Assembly: GCF_902167145.1 (NCBI RefSeq)
Contig: NC_050101.1
Coordinates: 113,861,789 to 113,925,788, forward strand
Length of the DNA stretch: 64,000 nucleotides
Reading direction: 5' to 3'
Origin: Zea mays
Taxonomy: Eukaryota > Streptophyta > Magnoliopsida > Poales > Poaceae
In this document: piece by piece, positions 44,201-56,020 of the stretch
Position numbering within the stretch: the stretch's first letter is position 1
Layout of the letters: every line of letters starts with the position of its first letter
The notes under the pieces: model-generated
What the model was told of the DNA's origin: nothing
What the model saw: the letters and a program-made list of their open reading frames with translations, nothing else
The model's database searches: none
Program-made: the position numbers and the translations under genes

Positions 44201-44977
44201 TAAAATTGTCTTTGCCTATTGTTGGAGAAAAAACACTCGGCAAAGAGCTCTTTGCCGAGTGTTGTATTTGTGACACTCGGCAAAGAGCCCTTTGCCGAGT
44301 GTCAAAAAAGACACTCGGCAAAGAAACTCTTTGCCGAGTGTCAAAACTAAACACTCGGCAAAGAGCTTCTTCGCCGAGTGTTTTCTTTTACCGAGGGTTT
44401 TTTACGTGGCACTCGGCAAAGAGCTCTTTGCCGAGTGCCCGAAATAAAACACTCGGCAAAGAATATGACACTCGGCAAAGAGCCAAATTCCGGTAGTGTT
44501 TAAAGGAAGCTATACTCAAAGAGTTAACGTCATCATATGACCTAATATGGTCAAGCAAAGCAAAGAGTAAGCTGCTAGGACGACATATATGATGCACACG
44601 TAACGTACGATGCTTAATTACAAATACATATACGAATGAAGGCCATGCGATTAAGCTAAACACCAAATGGTCGTATGTAGATATTTTATGAAAACTAAAA
44701 ATGTTTTGTAATTTGTTAAAATAGAGAAAATAACATACATGAATCAAGACGGAACATGCCTGTTATTACATCTAATAAAATCATCGTGTACCAATGGTCG
44801 GCCTTGTAGTATGGTAGATCATATTAAGTATATTATATTGTTTTATTTTATTTTAACAACGCGCCACGGTTTAATGGCCTTGTAATACCAAAGCTATCCA
44901 ACCAAAAAACTGGATAAACGAAAAATTTGGACAACAAAAAAAACAAATCAGTGATAAAGACAAAAAGTATTAAAAAC

Positions 44978-45049
44978 ACCCATGGTGGGGCTTGAACCCA
45001 AAACCACATGGCTAAGAGCCTTGTGTTCTACCAACTAAGCTAGAGGGCT
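44978..45049 (-). pseudogene. tRNA-Lys(CUU)-like sequence, right arm
   Basis: Minus strand: TAGCTTAGTTGGTAGAACAC, a loop with CTCTTAG, and GGGTTCAAGCCCC. It is better preserved in the T arm than the left copy but has a mutated anticodon loop and one missing base in the acceptor stem. A T5 run follows at about 44972. Confidence 0.65.
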
Positions 45050-45347
45050 TTATGATTACAAAATAGAGCTCGGCGCCATAGATCATGGCGCCGAGCTTGG
45101 TATCACATCAGCGCCACGACGTCTGTTTGTGCCAGCGCAACACGTACCTCGGCGCCATAGCCTATGACGCCGAGCAAAGGGTCCAAAAATGACATTAAAA
45201 TTTTTTAGGGTCCAAACATGATTTTTTTCCGAGAAAAGGTCAAACTGCAAAAAATTCGGGCGGCCTGCCTCCCTCCTCGCACCATCATATCGCTCCCTAA
45301 TTTTACCACACGTCCGTCGTGAGGCCCGGCCGGGACGTTATATATTC

Positions 45348-45486
45348 GGGCGTGTTCGGCAGGCTGCAAGCCGACACTGTTGCAGCTGTTTGGACTGCTG
45401 CAGCTGCAATCCATAGAGAGAAAAATACTGTAGAAGCCGCAGCCGCAGCCGGATTGCAGCCGCAGCAAGCCGCAGCGAACAAGCCG
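45348..45486. mobile_element. 139-bp MITE in the pectate lyase upstream region
   Basis: Imperfect TIRs (GGGCGTGTTCGGC and CGGCTTGTTCGC complement) are flanked by TTC (45345-45347 and 45487-45489). The interior is CAG/CTG-rich (repeated GCAGCCGC), so the element can fold. It ends 200 bp before the pectate lyase ATG. Confidence 0.5.
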
Positions 45487-45686
45487 TTCGTCTCCTTCCT
45501 CGACGCCACGATCGAGAAATGGCGCTCGCCGTCCTACCTTCATATACCTAGAAAGATATAGAGGTCGGAGGAGGCCCACTGGTGGGTAGCGTTGATTAAT
45601 TAATTCTTCGTGAAGAAATAATATTGGAGTCATTATATATACTAGCTAGATAAATAGATATATACATATACAAGTATACAACAACC

Positions 45687-47234
45687 ATGGAGGAGGGGTT
45701 CCGATGGAGCACACCATGCTCTCTCGTCTTGTACTCCGTGTTCCTCCTGCTGTCCGCGACCGCGTCGGAGGCCAACATCGGCGACTTCGACGACTACTGG
45801 CAGCAGCGCAAGCTCATGGCCGACGCCGCGGCGGAGGCCACATACAAGCATGACCCGCTCGAGGTCACCGACCAACTCAACCGCGCCGTCCACAGGCAAG
45901 CCTTTCCTTCCCATCCTCGTTTGCTGGGCCATGCATCTCACTTCTTGCATTTCACCTTCAATTCGCCATGGAAGAATCCAGCTTAGAACATTGAAGACCA
46001 TGATGTACAGGAGGACACGAGCACGATCGAGGACGTAAGTTGAATAATGCGTGCGTGCGGTGCTGCATGCATGCAGATCCATCGAGAAGGAGGACACGAG
46101 CACGAGGCGGGAGATGATGGAGCAGAAGAAGAGCAAGTTGAGCGGGCCGTGCACGGCGACGAACCCGATCGACCGGTGCTGGCGATGCCGGCAGGACTGG
46201 GCGACGGACCGCAAGCGGCTGGCGCGGTGCGCCAAGGGGTTCGGGCGCAACACCACCGGCGGGCTGGCCGGCAAGTTCTACGTGGTGACGGACGGCACCG
46301 ACGACGACGTGGTGAACCCGCGGCCGGGCACGCTGCGGTGGGGCGTCATCCAGATCGAGCCGCTGTGGATCACCTTCGCCAAGACGATGATCATCACGCT
46401 CAAGGAGGAGCTCATCATCCGCGGCGACAAGACCATCGACGGGCGCGGCGCGCAGGTGCGCATCGCCAACGGCGCGCAGCTCACGGTGCAGTTCGTGAAC
46501 AACGTCATCATCCACAACATCCACATCAACGACATCGTCTCGTCCAACAAGAACGGCGGCTACGTCCGCGACTCGGCCGACCACTTCGGCTGGCGCATCG
46601 TCTCCGACGGCGACGGCGTCACCGTCTTCGGCTCCACCAACGTGTGGCTGGACCACCTCTCGCTCTCCAACTGCCAGGACGGCCTCATCGACGTCATCGC
46701 CAAGTCCACCGGGGTCACCATCTCCAACTGCCACCTCACCAACCACAACGACCGTCATGCTCTTCAGCTCCAGCGACAAGCACCCCGAGGACCAGGTCAT
46801 GCAGTCATGCAGATCACCATCGCCTTCAACCACTTCGGCAGGGGCCTCGTGCAGAGGATGCCGAGGTGCCGCTGGGGCTTCTTCCACGTGGTCAACAACG
46901 AGTCAACGACTACACGCACTGGCTCATGTACGCCATCGGCGGCAGCAAGGCCCCCACCATCATCAGCCAGGGCAACCGCTACATCGCGCCGCCCAACTTC
47001 GCGGCCAAGCAGGTCACCAAGCAGCACGACGCGCCGGAGTCGGAGTGGAAGAACTGGGCGTGGCACTCGGAGAACGACCTCTTCATGGAGGGCGCCTACT
47101 TCACCGTCACCGCCGGCCAGATCAACAGGCAGTTGAACAAGAAGGACCTCATCAAGCCCAAGCCTGGGTCATACGTCACCAGGCTCACGCGATACGCCGG
47201 CTCCCTCGCCTGCCGGCCCGGCGAGCCCTGCTAG
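45687..47234 (+). pseudogene. Pectate lyase gene with frameshifting insertions
   Basis: Exon 1 (45687-45895) encodes a signal peptide (LVLYSVFLLLSATASEA) and the plant-specific N-terminal region. A GC-AG intron (45896-46076) follows, then exon 2 (46077-47234). Pectate lyase family-1 hallmarks are [41 protein letters not shown] and the catalytic RMPRCR segment. The C-terminal part [20 protein letters not shown] is complete to TAG at 47232. The frame is broken three times: an extra C at 46753, TCATGCAG duplicated at 46797-46812, and an 8-bp gain at about 46902. The first two cancel, and the third is not compensated. An intact gene would encode a secreted Ca-dependent enzyme cleaving homogalacturonan. 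As written, the product loses its last 100 or so residues. Confidence 0.88.
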
Positions 47235-48139
47235 AGCCACACCTACCAGCTGGGGACGACTGAGACAGGCCAGAGGCGGTTCATTGCAGAGACAAGACAA
47301 CTAGATCTATAAGCGTTAATTTCATCACGTGGATTGGTTGGTTCCCGGCCGCATGTACTTAGCACTGATCGTTAAGAAACCTTTGGGGTCGACTCTGATT
47401 AACGATCCTGAAGCTTGTAACATACTGACATGTCGCCGGTCTCCTTGTAAGAAACAGGGGAGTTGAAAGCGCGACAGACCAGAGAACGCGTCTGTCTACT
47501 GTGATTCTGTGAAGAGGTTCTAAAGAGAGGTAGAAAGAAAATGCTCCTCGAAAAAAAGATGCACATATCCAAAGCCCCGGAATTAATTGCTTTCTTGTCG
47601 ACTAATGTCTATTTTTACCGTTTCCTATTTCATACCCAACCATCAATCTTACTCAGATTCCCTATTCGCCGTATTATTAAAAATATTACCAACCCATGGC
47701 TTCATAGATCACTAGCCAAAATTAACATAAAACATACCCACCTAAGACTGGACAAGAAGCATGAATCTACCTAGACCAACCCTGATTTTAAGGCGTACTA
47801 GTGTGTTGCTCGTGCGTTGCGACGGCTCACAATAATACTCACGTAAACTATCCATCAATATTTTTTATTGCGACAGCTCACAATGATATTGTGTCCTCCT
47901 CGGCGGCACGCACGGAGAAAGGCCAAGAGCAAGACCGACTCGCCCTGCACCCGTGTCGACGAGCGTCGGTCGGCTCGCAGCTGCAACCGTGAGCCGGGGC
48001 AGCAGGATGGGGAGGAAGAACATGGCGAAGACCGGAAAGACGAGCGGGACTTCGACGACGGTGAAAACAATGGTGAGCGCATGCTGTGAAACGTACTCGT
48101 GGACGTGCAATAGCCACTGCACGGGTCGGTGTCGGGGCT
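47235..48139. other. 3' flank of pectate lyase, no gene recognised
   Basis: About 900 bp. A phrase GTTGCTCGTGCGTTGCGACGG at 47806 resembles termini seen in many grass repeats. A hydrophobic minus-strand frame at 47865-48122 has no recognisable family. Nothing is called. Confidence 0.5.
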
Positions 48140-51100
48140 TGTAACACCCCTAGTGTTACTGCCACTAAAACTTGAGCATTATCATATCATATGATTGTTA
48201 CACTTAGAATGCATTCACTAGGAAAAAATTTCAAACAAGTTGTATTGATGTGACTGGTCATGAGTGAAACCCTAGGGTAGGGTACTTAACCCTAAACTGG
48301 GCTTAGAAGTGTTAATAAAGCCCAAGTGAGAGAAAAACTTCAAAACTCATTAGAAATGGTCATGAGATATCACCATTAATGGACTTAAGTGACACTCAAA
48401 CCCTAGAAGTGTCAGAACCCTAAAAAGGACCACTAAAAACCCTAAGTTGAAACCCTAGGGGATTATATGTAAATGTTGCACACTTTTGGACCCAAGTGCA
48501 AAAACCAAGGTATTAGGGCACCTCTAGTCATATGGTTTACCTATTTTAGGGTTTACAAATAAAACCATGAGATTTGGGCTTATTTGCAAAAAGCCACTAT
48601 ATGTATCTCATGTGTCTAAGTCCAAAACCAGTTGATTGAGGCTGACTTTGGGGCCTTACATCTCAGGATTCTTGAAGTTTTTGCTCAAAGTCAATATAGC
48701 AAAGTTGTAGAGCTATCATAGAAGAATAAGTTTGATTAAGTGACTAAGCACTGGTGCTGAATGGAAATTAGAGTAAAATAAGCACAAAGTTGGGCTGTCA
48801 GTCAATTTTTAAAACTGAAACATGGCCACCAGTGCCATTGGCCAAACTTTGGGATCAAGTTTGAGTAAGATTTAGTGCTCGATTAAGGATAGTTGCTATA
48901 GTCGAATTGAAGATGGACTGTTGAGCTACAAACTTGTTACAGAAAGATTAACAAATTCTCACACAAAAATCCGAGATATGAGTCCTGCAAATTAATCAGA
49001 CAGAAGCTCTGAATAGGATTTCTAATGGTACCGTACTGAAAATATCCCAGGATCAGATAACTTTGCCGCCGGTGAACCGTGCGCTCGGATTCACGCCGGT
49101 CGCCGTGATTCGTGCCGTAGGGAAGTAGATTGCGCTCGGTCGTAAAAAGATCACGTCGCGGATGAGTTCGGGCTACTATGGCCTCATTGTTCCTCGACCA
49201 CTTGCACCGGTGACGTGGCCTTGCGGTCGTCACCGGAGTTTGCACACTTCACCGCGATTGTGCCACGCCTCAGGCCATTAACCACGTCGCCGTGATTTGT
49301 GATCGTTACCCAGTGACCGTCGTGGCTTCTTATCCCGCAATTGCCACGAATCACTGCGTCAGTAACCTCTCCTCCTCTCCGGCGCCGCGCGTCTCCTTCA
49401 AATTCACTGGCCACCGCTCAAGAGACCTATAAATTGAGCACGCTAGGAGCTCCGTAGGGTAATTACCCATCCAAAGCACCAACACTTGCCTCCAATTGTT
49501 CAACAGAGACCACGAAGTGCTCATCTCCCCCCAAATTGGGTTTCCGCCACCGTGAAAAGGTCCTCACCGTGGCTAGCTCGATTCAGGTCCAATCTTGTCC
49601 TCTGCTCTCTTGTTTCAGCACTCTTGCATGCCACTGATGCTCCTTGACCCATTCGATTAAGCTAGACTGCCCTAAATCGCCGTGCTCATCCGTTGTTTGC
49701 ACTGCCTCCGTGGATAGAGTGATTTAGAGCTCGAACTGTGAAATTGATCGAGGTGAAACACTCGTTAGGTGTTGAATTAGGTTTCAGCCAAGTTAGGGCA
49801 CCGACCATTGCTTATCTTGGCTGGTACAGGTTCGCTAGAGTTCGGTTCGTCGCCGCTCGCCGTCGAGGACCTCGAGTTGTAAAGAGTTAGAACGTGGAGG
49901 GCTTCGGTGTAATTGTCAGCGACTGAAACAAATAGTGCCGCGGACTCTTTTGGATTGTTTAAAAGGCCAGGGTCTTCTGTGCAAAGTCGGCACGCGGGCG
50001 CGTTCTGCCTAAGCTAGGCCGGTTCAAGCCAGATTCAACACAACACTGTTCCCAGTTTTTCCTTTTTCTTTTTCTGCCAGGATTAGGGAATTTCTAGAAA
50101 ATTGTAGAAAAATGCTAAAAATACAAAACCAATTTTGCTAGGCTCCTAATTTTCTATAGTATTTAATAAAAATAGTAGTATGATTTTTATTCCAAATAGG
50201 GAATTATGGAGTGTTTAAAATAGCCACAACCCATACTCCTGGAATTTAGAAATTAACTAACAACTCCAAAAATCACTAAACTTTGTAGATAAGCTTTAAA
50301 TATTATTTAGAAGCCTTAGGTAAAGTTTGGTATGTTTTGGACAATGTTTGGTACCTAAACCCCAAAACCCTAATCTTCTAAGTAATGCCTGCCCTAGGAA
50401 CTACACTTCTGACTCCAAAAAAACCCTAGTTTCCTAGAGTCCCGTGAAGGAAAATTGTATTCAAGACCTAAGATAATGTACTTTTATTATCTTTGCATTT
50501 CATAAGCATTACATGAGCATTCATGATTATATATGGTTATATATGGAAAACGAAGAAGAAGTAGAAGTTGAAGAAGCAAGAACTATACCACCACCTGAAG
50601 AACCACAAGCCGGGAATTGCTTTTATTTTGACATCTGTGGGGCAGAGCCCGACTCACCTATAACACAAGGCAAGCCCCGGTGCATTTGCCACCTCCTTGC
50701 TATTTTAAAATCTTTCTCACTTGCTTGATGCATTAGGTGATAGGAGTTGTGTGCTAAACAAATTGCTGCATTTCCTTCCTTGAGAATTTGATTACCTTTC
50801 CTTGATCCCCTGTTTTATAAAAAGGTTTTTCTTATGCTTAGCCTTGCTCTAGAAAAACAAAATATTTTTATTTTAACAAAAGATGATGCTTCAAGTGGGT
50901 GGGATGTTTTCAAAATAAAAACTTGATGGTGGATCTATCATATCCGTGATGGGTTCAACATCGGAAAAGATGTACCTCTGCCAGGTACCAAACTTTGGGT
51001 TGAACATAATAAAGCTGAGACCGGGCGGTTGACTTGCACGAGAAAGGAGTCTCGGTGTAGTGTCTCCGTCTGAGTCGATTAAGGACCTTATCGATGTGGG

Positions 51101-51919
51101 TCTGCTGACCGAGGACCTTTTAACTGGTCACATGCCTCATCATGGGTAAGCTTTGCCTCAGGCAGACTAATACCAGAATAAGATAACACGCAATGGGAGT
51201 GGAGAGATGGCGAGAGTAGCGTGTACCCTCCGTGGCAAGAGGCTGGACGGTGGTGTATCTGTGCTCTCGGTTGGCGTGAACCTGATCTGGTCTTAAGAAC
51301 CCCGGTGGCGAGTTGACATATGCAAGGGTTAAGTGCTACATATGTCGTGTGATTGGAGATCCTCAGCTGAGTATTAATCAATTCGGATCGCTGTTACTTC
51401 TCGGACATGAAGACTTGGTCACTGACTTACACGTAGCATTCCAGTGAACTTAAAGGGTTGACAAAAGACGGCTAGTGCAGGTCAAGTGCTTGAACTAGGG
51501 TAGAAAGAACTCTAGATGCAGGTAACTTTACTTAACCTAACAAGTAAAACTGAATTTTTAAGGATCCACTATTAATAAGCATTTCTGCAAACAGAGTCTT
51601 TGATTCTTGTTAAGCCATACCTTGATCCCCAAAAGCCAACATATCCTTGATAGTCTTTTATTTTGACGGGTAAGACTTGCGAAAGTACACTCCGTACTCA
51701 GGGTTTTCGAACCCATGTTGTTATAGGTGAGGAAGCAGCAAATGTTTATTGCTTTTGTTCCAAGGTGGTGCCTAAGGAAGAAAACCAAGACTGAAGCCTC
51801 GAGAGGACGTGTCCTCCTTTAAAAACTTTTTACTGTTAATCGGGAGGGGTTTTTGCCTCTAGGGTTGTAATAATATTACTTTAGCACTCTTATATTTTAC
51901 TGGTCTGCAATAATACTAC
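48140..51919 (+). mobile_element. Tekay/Prem1-like long LTR, interrupted by the Huck-like element
   Basis: It starts TGTAACACCCCTAGTG and has the layout of the 3.3-kb LTR at 8786. It is AT-rich at first, then has a promoter-like zone with 49400-49450 CCTATAAATTGAGC, a glutamate-rich short frame at 50513-50728 and the phrase GTACTCAGGGTTTTCGAACCC near 51690. No LTR end or PBS is seen before 51920, where the next element begins. Whether it is a solo LTR cannot be decided here. Confidence 0.6.
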
Positions 51920-53368
51920 TGTCGGCGTTCCGAGACCGGGGGGTCCCTTGGGCCGACGAGTGAGTGTCGCCGCGTGCCCCAGCCCAGATGGGTCGAGCGC
52001 GAGGGCGAGCGCGAAGGGGGGAGAAGCGAGGCGGCCGGAGACCGACGTGAGAGAGGTGGGAATCCCGCGGCCTTCGTGTTCGTCCCGCGCTCAGGTCGGG
52101 TGCGCTTGCAGTAGGGGGTTACAAGCGTCCACGCGGGAGAGGGAAGCGAGCGGCCCCAAGAGAGCGCCTGTCTCGTCCTCGTCCCCGCGCGGCCAACCCT
52201 CTCTAAGAGGGCCCTGGTCCTTCCTTTTATAGGCGTAAGGAGAGGATCCAGGTGTACAACGGGGGTGTAGCAGAGTGCTACGTGTCTAGCAGGGGAGAGC
52301 TAGCGCCCTAAGTACATGCCGATGTGGCAGCCGGAGAGATTTTGGCACCCAGCTGGTGTGATGTCGTGGCCGTCTGAGGAGCGATGGAGCCTGGCGGAGG
52401 GACAGCTGTCGGAGCGGTTGAGTCCTTGCTGACGTCCTCTTGCTTCCGTAAGGGGGCTGAGAGCCGCCGTCGTCACAGAGCATGCGGGGTGCCATCATTT
52501 CCTATCTGGCGGAGCTAGCCAGATGGGACACCGGTCTTGTTCCCTGCGGCCCGAGTCAGCTCGGGGTAGGGTGATGATGGCGCCTTCTGTTGACGTGGCT
52601 GGCCCGCGCCCTAGGTTGGGCGATGTGGAGGCTCCTCCGAAGCCGAGGTCGAGTCTGTCTTTCATAGCCGAGGCCGAGTCCGAGCCCCTGGGTCGGGCGA
52701 GGCGGAGGTCGTCGGCAGAGGCCAGGGCGGAGTCCGAGCCCTGGGGTCGGGCGAAGCGGAGTTCGTCGTCTTCCGGGACTTAGCCCGAGTCCGAGCCCTG
52801 GGTCGGGCGGAGCGGAGGTCGTCGGCAGAGGCCAGGGCGGAGTCCGAGCCCTGGGGTCGGGCGGAGCGGAGCTTCCTATGGTGCCTTTGGCAGGGCCTGA
52901 CTGCCTGTCAGTCTCACTCTGTCAAGTGGCACTGCAGTCGGAATGGCGCATGCGGCGCTGTCCTTCTGTCAGGCCGGTCAGTGGAGCGGCGAAGTAACGG
53001 CGGTCACTTCGGCTCTGCCGGGGGGGGGGGCGTCAGGATAAAGGTGTCAGGCCACCTTTGCGTTAAATGCTCCTGCGATTTGGTCGGTCGGTGCGGCGAT
53101 TTAGTCAGGGTTGCTTCTTAGCGAAGGTAGGGCCTCGGGCGAGCCGGAAATATGTTCACCGTCGGAGGGGGCCTCGGGCGAGACGGAAATCCTCCGGGGT
53201 CGGCTGCCTTTGTCCGAGGCTAGGCTCGGGCGAGGCATGATCGAGTCGCTCGAATGGACTGATCCCTGACTTAATCGCACCCATCAGGCCTTAGCAGCTT
53301 TATGCTGATGGGGGTTACCAGCTGAGAATTAGGAGTCTTGAGGGTACCCCTAATTATGGTCCCCGACA
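51920..53368 (-). repeat. 3' LTR of the Huck-like element (1449 bp)
   Basis: Plus-strand ends are TGTCGGCG and CCCCGACA. It is the reverse complement counterpart of the solo LTR at 36552-38812, with fewer internal tandem units and no hAT. Confidence 0.9.
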
Positions 53369-54100
53369 GTAGCCTCCGAGCCTCGAAGGGAGTGTTAGCA
53401 CTCGCTTGGAGGCTTTCGTCGCACTTTTTTGCAAGGGGACCAGCCTTTCTCGGTTGCATTTTGTTCCGGTGGGTGCGCGCGAGCGCACCCGCCGGGTGTA
53501 GCCCCCGAGGCCTCGGAGGAGTGGTTTCACTCCTTCGAGGTCTTAATGCCTCGCGTAATGCTTCGGCCGGTCTGGTTGTTCCCTCATGCGAGCTGGCCGT
53601 AGCCCGGGTGTACGTTCGGGTCCCAAGTTCTCGGGCTGGTATGTTGACGCTGTCAACGGTTCGGCCGGAGCCGGGTTTGCGAGAGCAGCCCCCGAGCCTC
53701 TGCACAGGGCGAGAGGGCAATCAGGGACAGACTCGACTTTTTTACATACGCCCCTGCGTCGCCTTTCTGCAAGGAGGGGGGGAAAGCGCCATGTTGCCCT
53801 CGATGGGCGCCGAACATGGTGTCTCCGGTGAGCTGCAAGCGGGTAATCCGAGTGGATGTCCGTGCCCCGTTCGTTAGGGGTCGGCTAGGGGCCCAGAGGC
53901 ACGCCCAAAAGTACCTGCGGGTGATCTGCCGGACCCGGTCCCCTGGCGACGGGGTCCGAGGGCTCGATGCCTCCCTCTGATGGGATTCCGTTACAAGATC
54001 GCTCCCGCTGGTCTTGGAAATGTCCTAGGGTACCTCGGGAGCGCAGCCCGAGCCTTGGTTATGTATTGAACGTACCCATGGTCATCCCTCGCTCGGCGTC

Positions 54101-54310
54101 TGAGGCGGCTGTGAACCCTTCGGGGGCCAGCCTTCGAACCCCTGATCAGTAATGGGCACGGAGCCCGAGTAGCCTGAGGCGGCCGTGGAACCCTTCGGGG
54201 GGCCAGCCTTCGAACCTCTGACCAGTAGTGGGTGTAGGGCCCACGCGATCTGAGGCGGCTGTCGAACCCTTCGGGGGGCCAGCCTTCGAACCTCTGATCA
54301 GTAGGGAGGC
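54101..54310 (-). repeat. Three tandem 74-76 bp repeats
   Basis: Units start at 54101, 54175 and 54251 with TGAGGCGGC and contain GGCCAGCCTTCGAAC. They lie in the non-coding zone between the antisense ORF and the 3' LTR. Confidence 0.88.
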
Positions 54311-55206
54311 TCGAAGCCTGGTTCCTTCCCGGGGAAGGATCCTTTTCAGGGTATCCCCCTTTCTCGGTCCGTGTTGCAAGAGAGAGAGAGAAAGAGGAAA
54401 AAAGGAAAAGGATACGAAATCGAACAACGCGGCGTACCTTTTTTGGCGCGGTTATTACGGCGAAGGCGAAGCGTCGCCCGCTTCTCCTGCCAGAAGCGCC
54501 GCCTGTCCCGCCGCAGAGTTAATGCGACGGGGCGAGTGGTTGGCGGGGCGGCCGTTGCGCATGCGCGAGCCGTTCGAGGAACGGATCACGGGCGCGTTGT
54601 CTTCACGCCGTGAGAGGGGGTTCTCTTGCTGCCCCCGGATGGGACGTGAGCTTGGCTGACGACGTGACCGCTGCTCCCGCCCGCCTGCCACCGTCATTAT
54701 TGCCGGCCCATTTTTGGCTGCATTGACCGCTGCGCCAGGCTGGCGCTGCTGGGTCGTGCGCTGGGTCGCCTCGAGTCGCGGTATTGGTTCCGCAATCGAG
54801 GAGGCGCGGTGGTGGCGCAAGTGGCGGTGCAGTTGTATGCACGAAGCAGTCGGCGCGCCGGTTGCATGACGCGTGGGCCTGGGCCTCCAGGCTGGGCATG
54901 TTGGGAGTCGAAGAAGCGCGCCCACTTGGCGCGGTTGCATGCCGCCTGCATGGCTGCCCACCCCTTTCGCCCGTTGGTCTGGGCAAAAGTGGAGGGTCAC
55001 TTGTAACCGCTGGGCGGTCGTGTGCACCGCGCGCGGCGGTTTGGCTTCTTCTGCTCTGAGCCGGCTTGCATGACATGCGGGACCCACCCCCGCGCCGTAG
55101 GGGAGGGCCTTGGAGCGTGCCGGAGAAGACTCAGCCCGTGACGGCTGGGGGCGCAAGTAGGGAGAGTTGCCTTTAAAAGGAGGGTGACCCCCTTCGGAAG
55201 GCGACC

Positions 55207-56020
55207 ATGTCTTCGCGCTCCCTTATGCGTCGTGTCTTTCCACCTTCCAAGCCCCCGGATGGGAGGATACCCGCCGTCTTTTCGCCTCATCGTTGGAGGA
55301 ACACAACTCCGTGGGAGTTGGTACCTTTCAGCCATCGTTCGGCTTCAAGGATTTTCATCTCACAGCCCGGTTGCACCCCTCCGCTGGTGGTCACCCAAGA
55401 CGGTGACCTCCAGCTCCTGGATGGGGAGAGGCAAGCCGGGCTGTGATCTCGATCCCGCCCTCAGCATCGAGGGTGTTCGTCATCCTCACTGGGGCGGGGA
55501 ACGAGGCGAGCCGGGGCTCTACCTCCTGCACGGGTCGGTGGGCCACCTCTTCTTCCAGCTTCTGGTGGTGGCAATCGCCCTCCAGCCCTGCGGCGAAGGC
55601 GTCCTCCAGCCATGCCCGGGAAGGCGAACTGTTGCTGCCCAGCTAGGATGCAACATTCCGCCCTCTCCCTCGCATTCGCGGCGAGGACGGCAGCGAGGAC
55701 CTGCCGGTGCGCTTGGGAGCGGCCCGCTCTTTGGCTTTAATAGCTGGTTCGCATCCCTTGAGCGGGAACGCGGACGAAAGCCCTCCGGCGGCCGCGTCCA
55801 ACCGGGACCATGGCTGCTGCTGCAGAGGTCGCTGGCGGGTCTCCCGACGTTCGTCGCCCCGCAGGCTCGAGGTTGCTCATACCCGCGGGGACGGAACCAG
55901 AGTTCCGTTTGTAATGGCACTTTGAATGCCAGTGTTTTTTGTTCATTGTGGCTGTCGAGGCCTGAACATGTATGTAATTTTGGCGCGGAGCCGTGTTTTT
56001 TCCTCATTTTCGAGCACTAA
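55207..56020 (+). pseudogene. Antisense extra ORF of the Huck-like element, frameshifted
   Basis: On the plus strand, opposite to gag-pol, ATG 55207 begins MSSRSLMRRVFPPSKPPDGR and runs 79 codons, then continues in another frame (55443-55646: VFVILTGAGNEASRGSTSCT). An overlapping 278-codon frame from 55184 is also open but less convincing in composition. A TTTAAAAGG box lies at 55171, 36 bp upstream. The position between integrase and the 3' LTR fits the additional ORFs of Tat elements. Only the distal part is present in the second copy at 61375. Function unknown. Confidence 0.45.

Larger units (their letters stand above)
40717..44498. mobile_element. CACTA element (3782 bp), non-autonomous, nested in the inverted-repeat element
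   Basis: The ends are CACTACCGGAATC and its near complement AATTCCGGTAGTG, with the 3-bp target duplication TTT (40714-40716 and 44499-44501). Subterminal zones 40735-40930 and 44225-44490 contain many direct and inverted copies of ACACTCGGCAAAG/CTTTGCCGAGTG, the usual binding-site arrays of plant CACTA elements. There is no transposase. The interior is AT-rich CACTA filler plus the retrotransposon fragment at 41123-43362. Confidence 0.93.
39697..45261. mobile_element. Long-inverted-repeat element with tRNA-Lys-like sequences in both arms, host of nested insertions
   Basis: The arms 39697 to about 40360 and about 44665 to 45261 are inverted copies. Both ends read GCCCGAA[C/T]TTTTTG and are flanked by GGCCT (39692-39696 and 45262-45266), a likely 5-bp target duplication. 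Going inward, each arm carries the phrase GGGTCCAAA, GGCGCCATA palindromes, a tRNA-Lys-like sequence with a T run, and an AT-rich stretch ending in AAATATCTACATACGA-like sequence. Subtracting the nested CACTA element leaves about 1.8 kb with no ORF. I do not recognise the family. Confidence 0.75.

Noticed and set aside
45958..46887. 309-aa minus-strand ORF across pectate lyase
   Set aside because: Shadow of the GC-rich pectate lyase exon. The composition is Val/Asp/Ala-rich with no domain.
47865..48122. Hydrophobic 85-aa minus-strand ORF
   Set aside because: It looks membrane-like (VFPVFAMFFLPILLP), but no family was recognised and there are no flanking exons. Too short to support as a gene.
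50513..50728. Glu-rich 71-aa ORF in the long LTR at 48140-51919
   Set aside because: It lies within LTR sequence and is short. A similar acidic short frame occurs in the other Tekay-like LTR (10644-10838), but there is not enough to call a gene.
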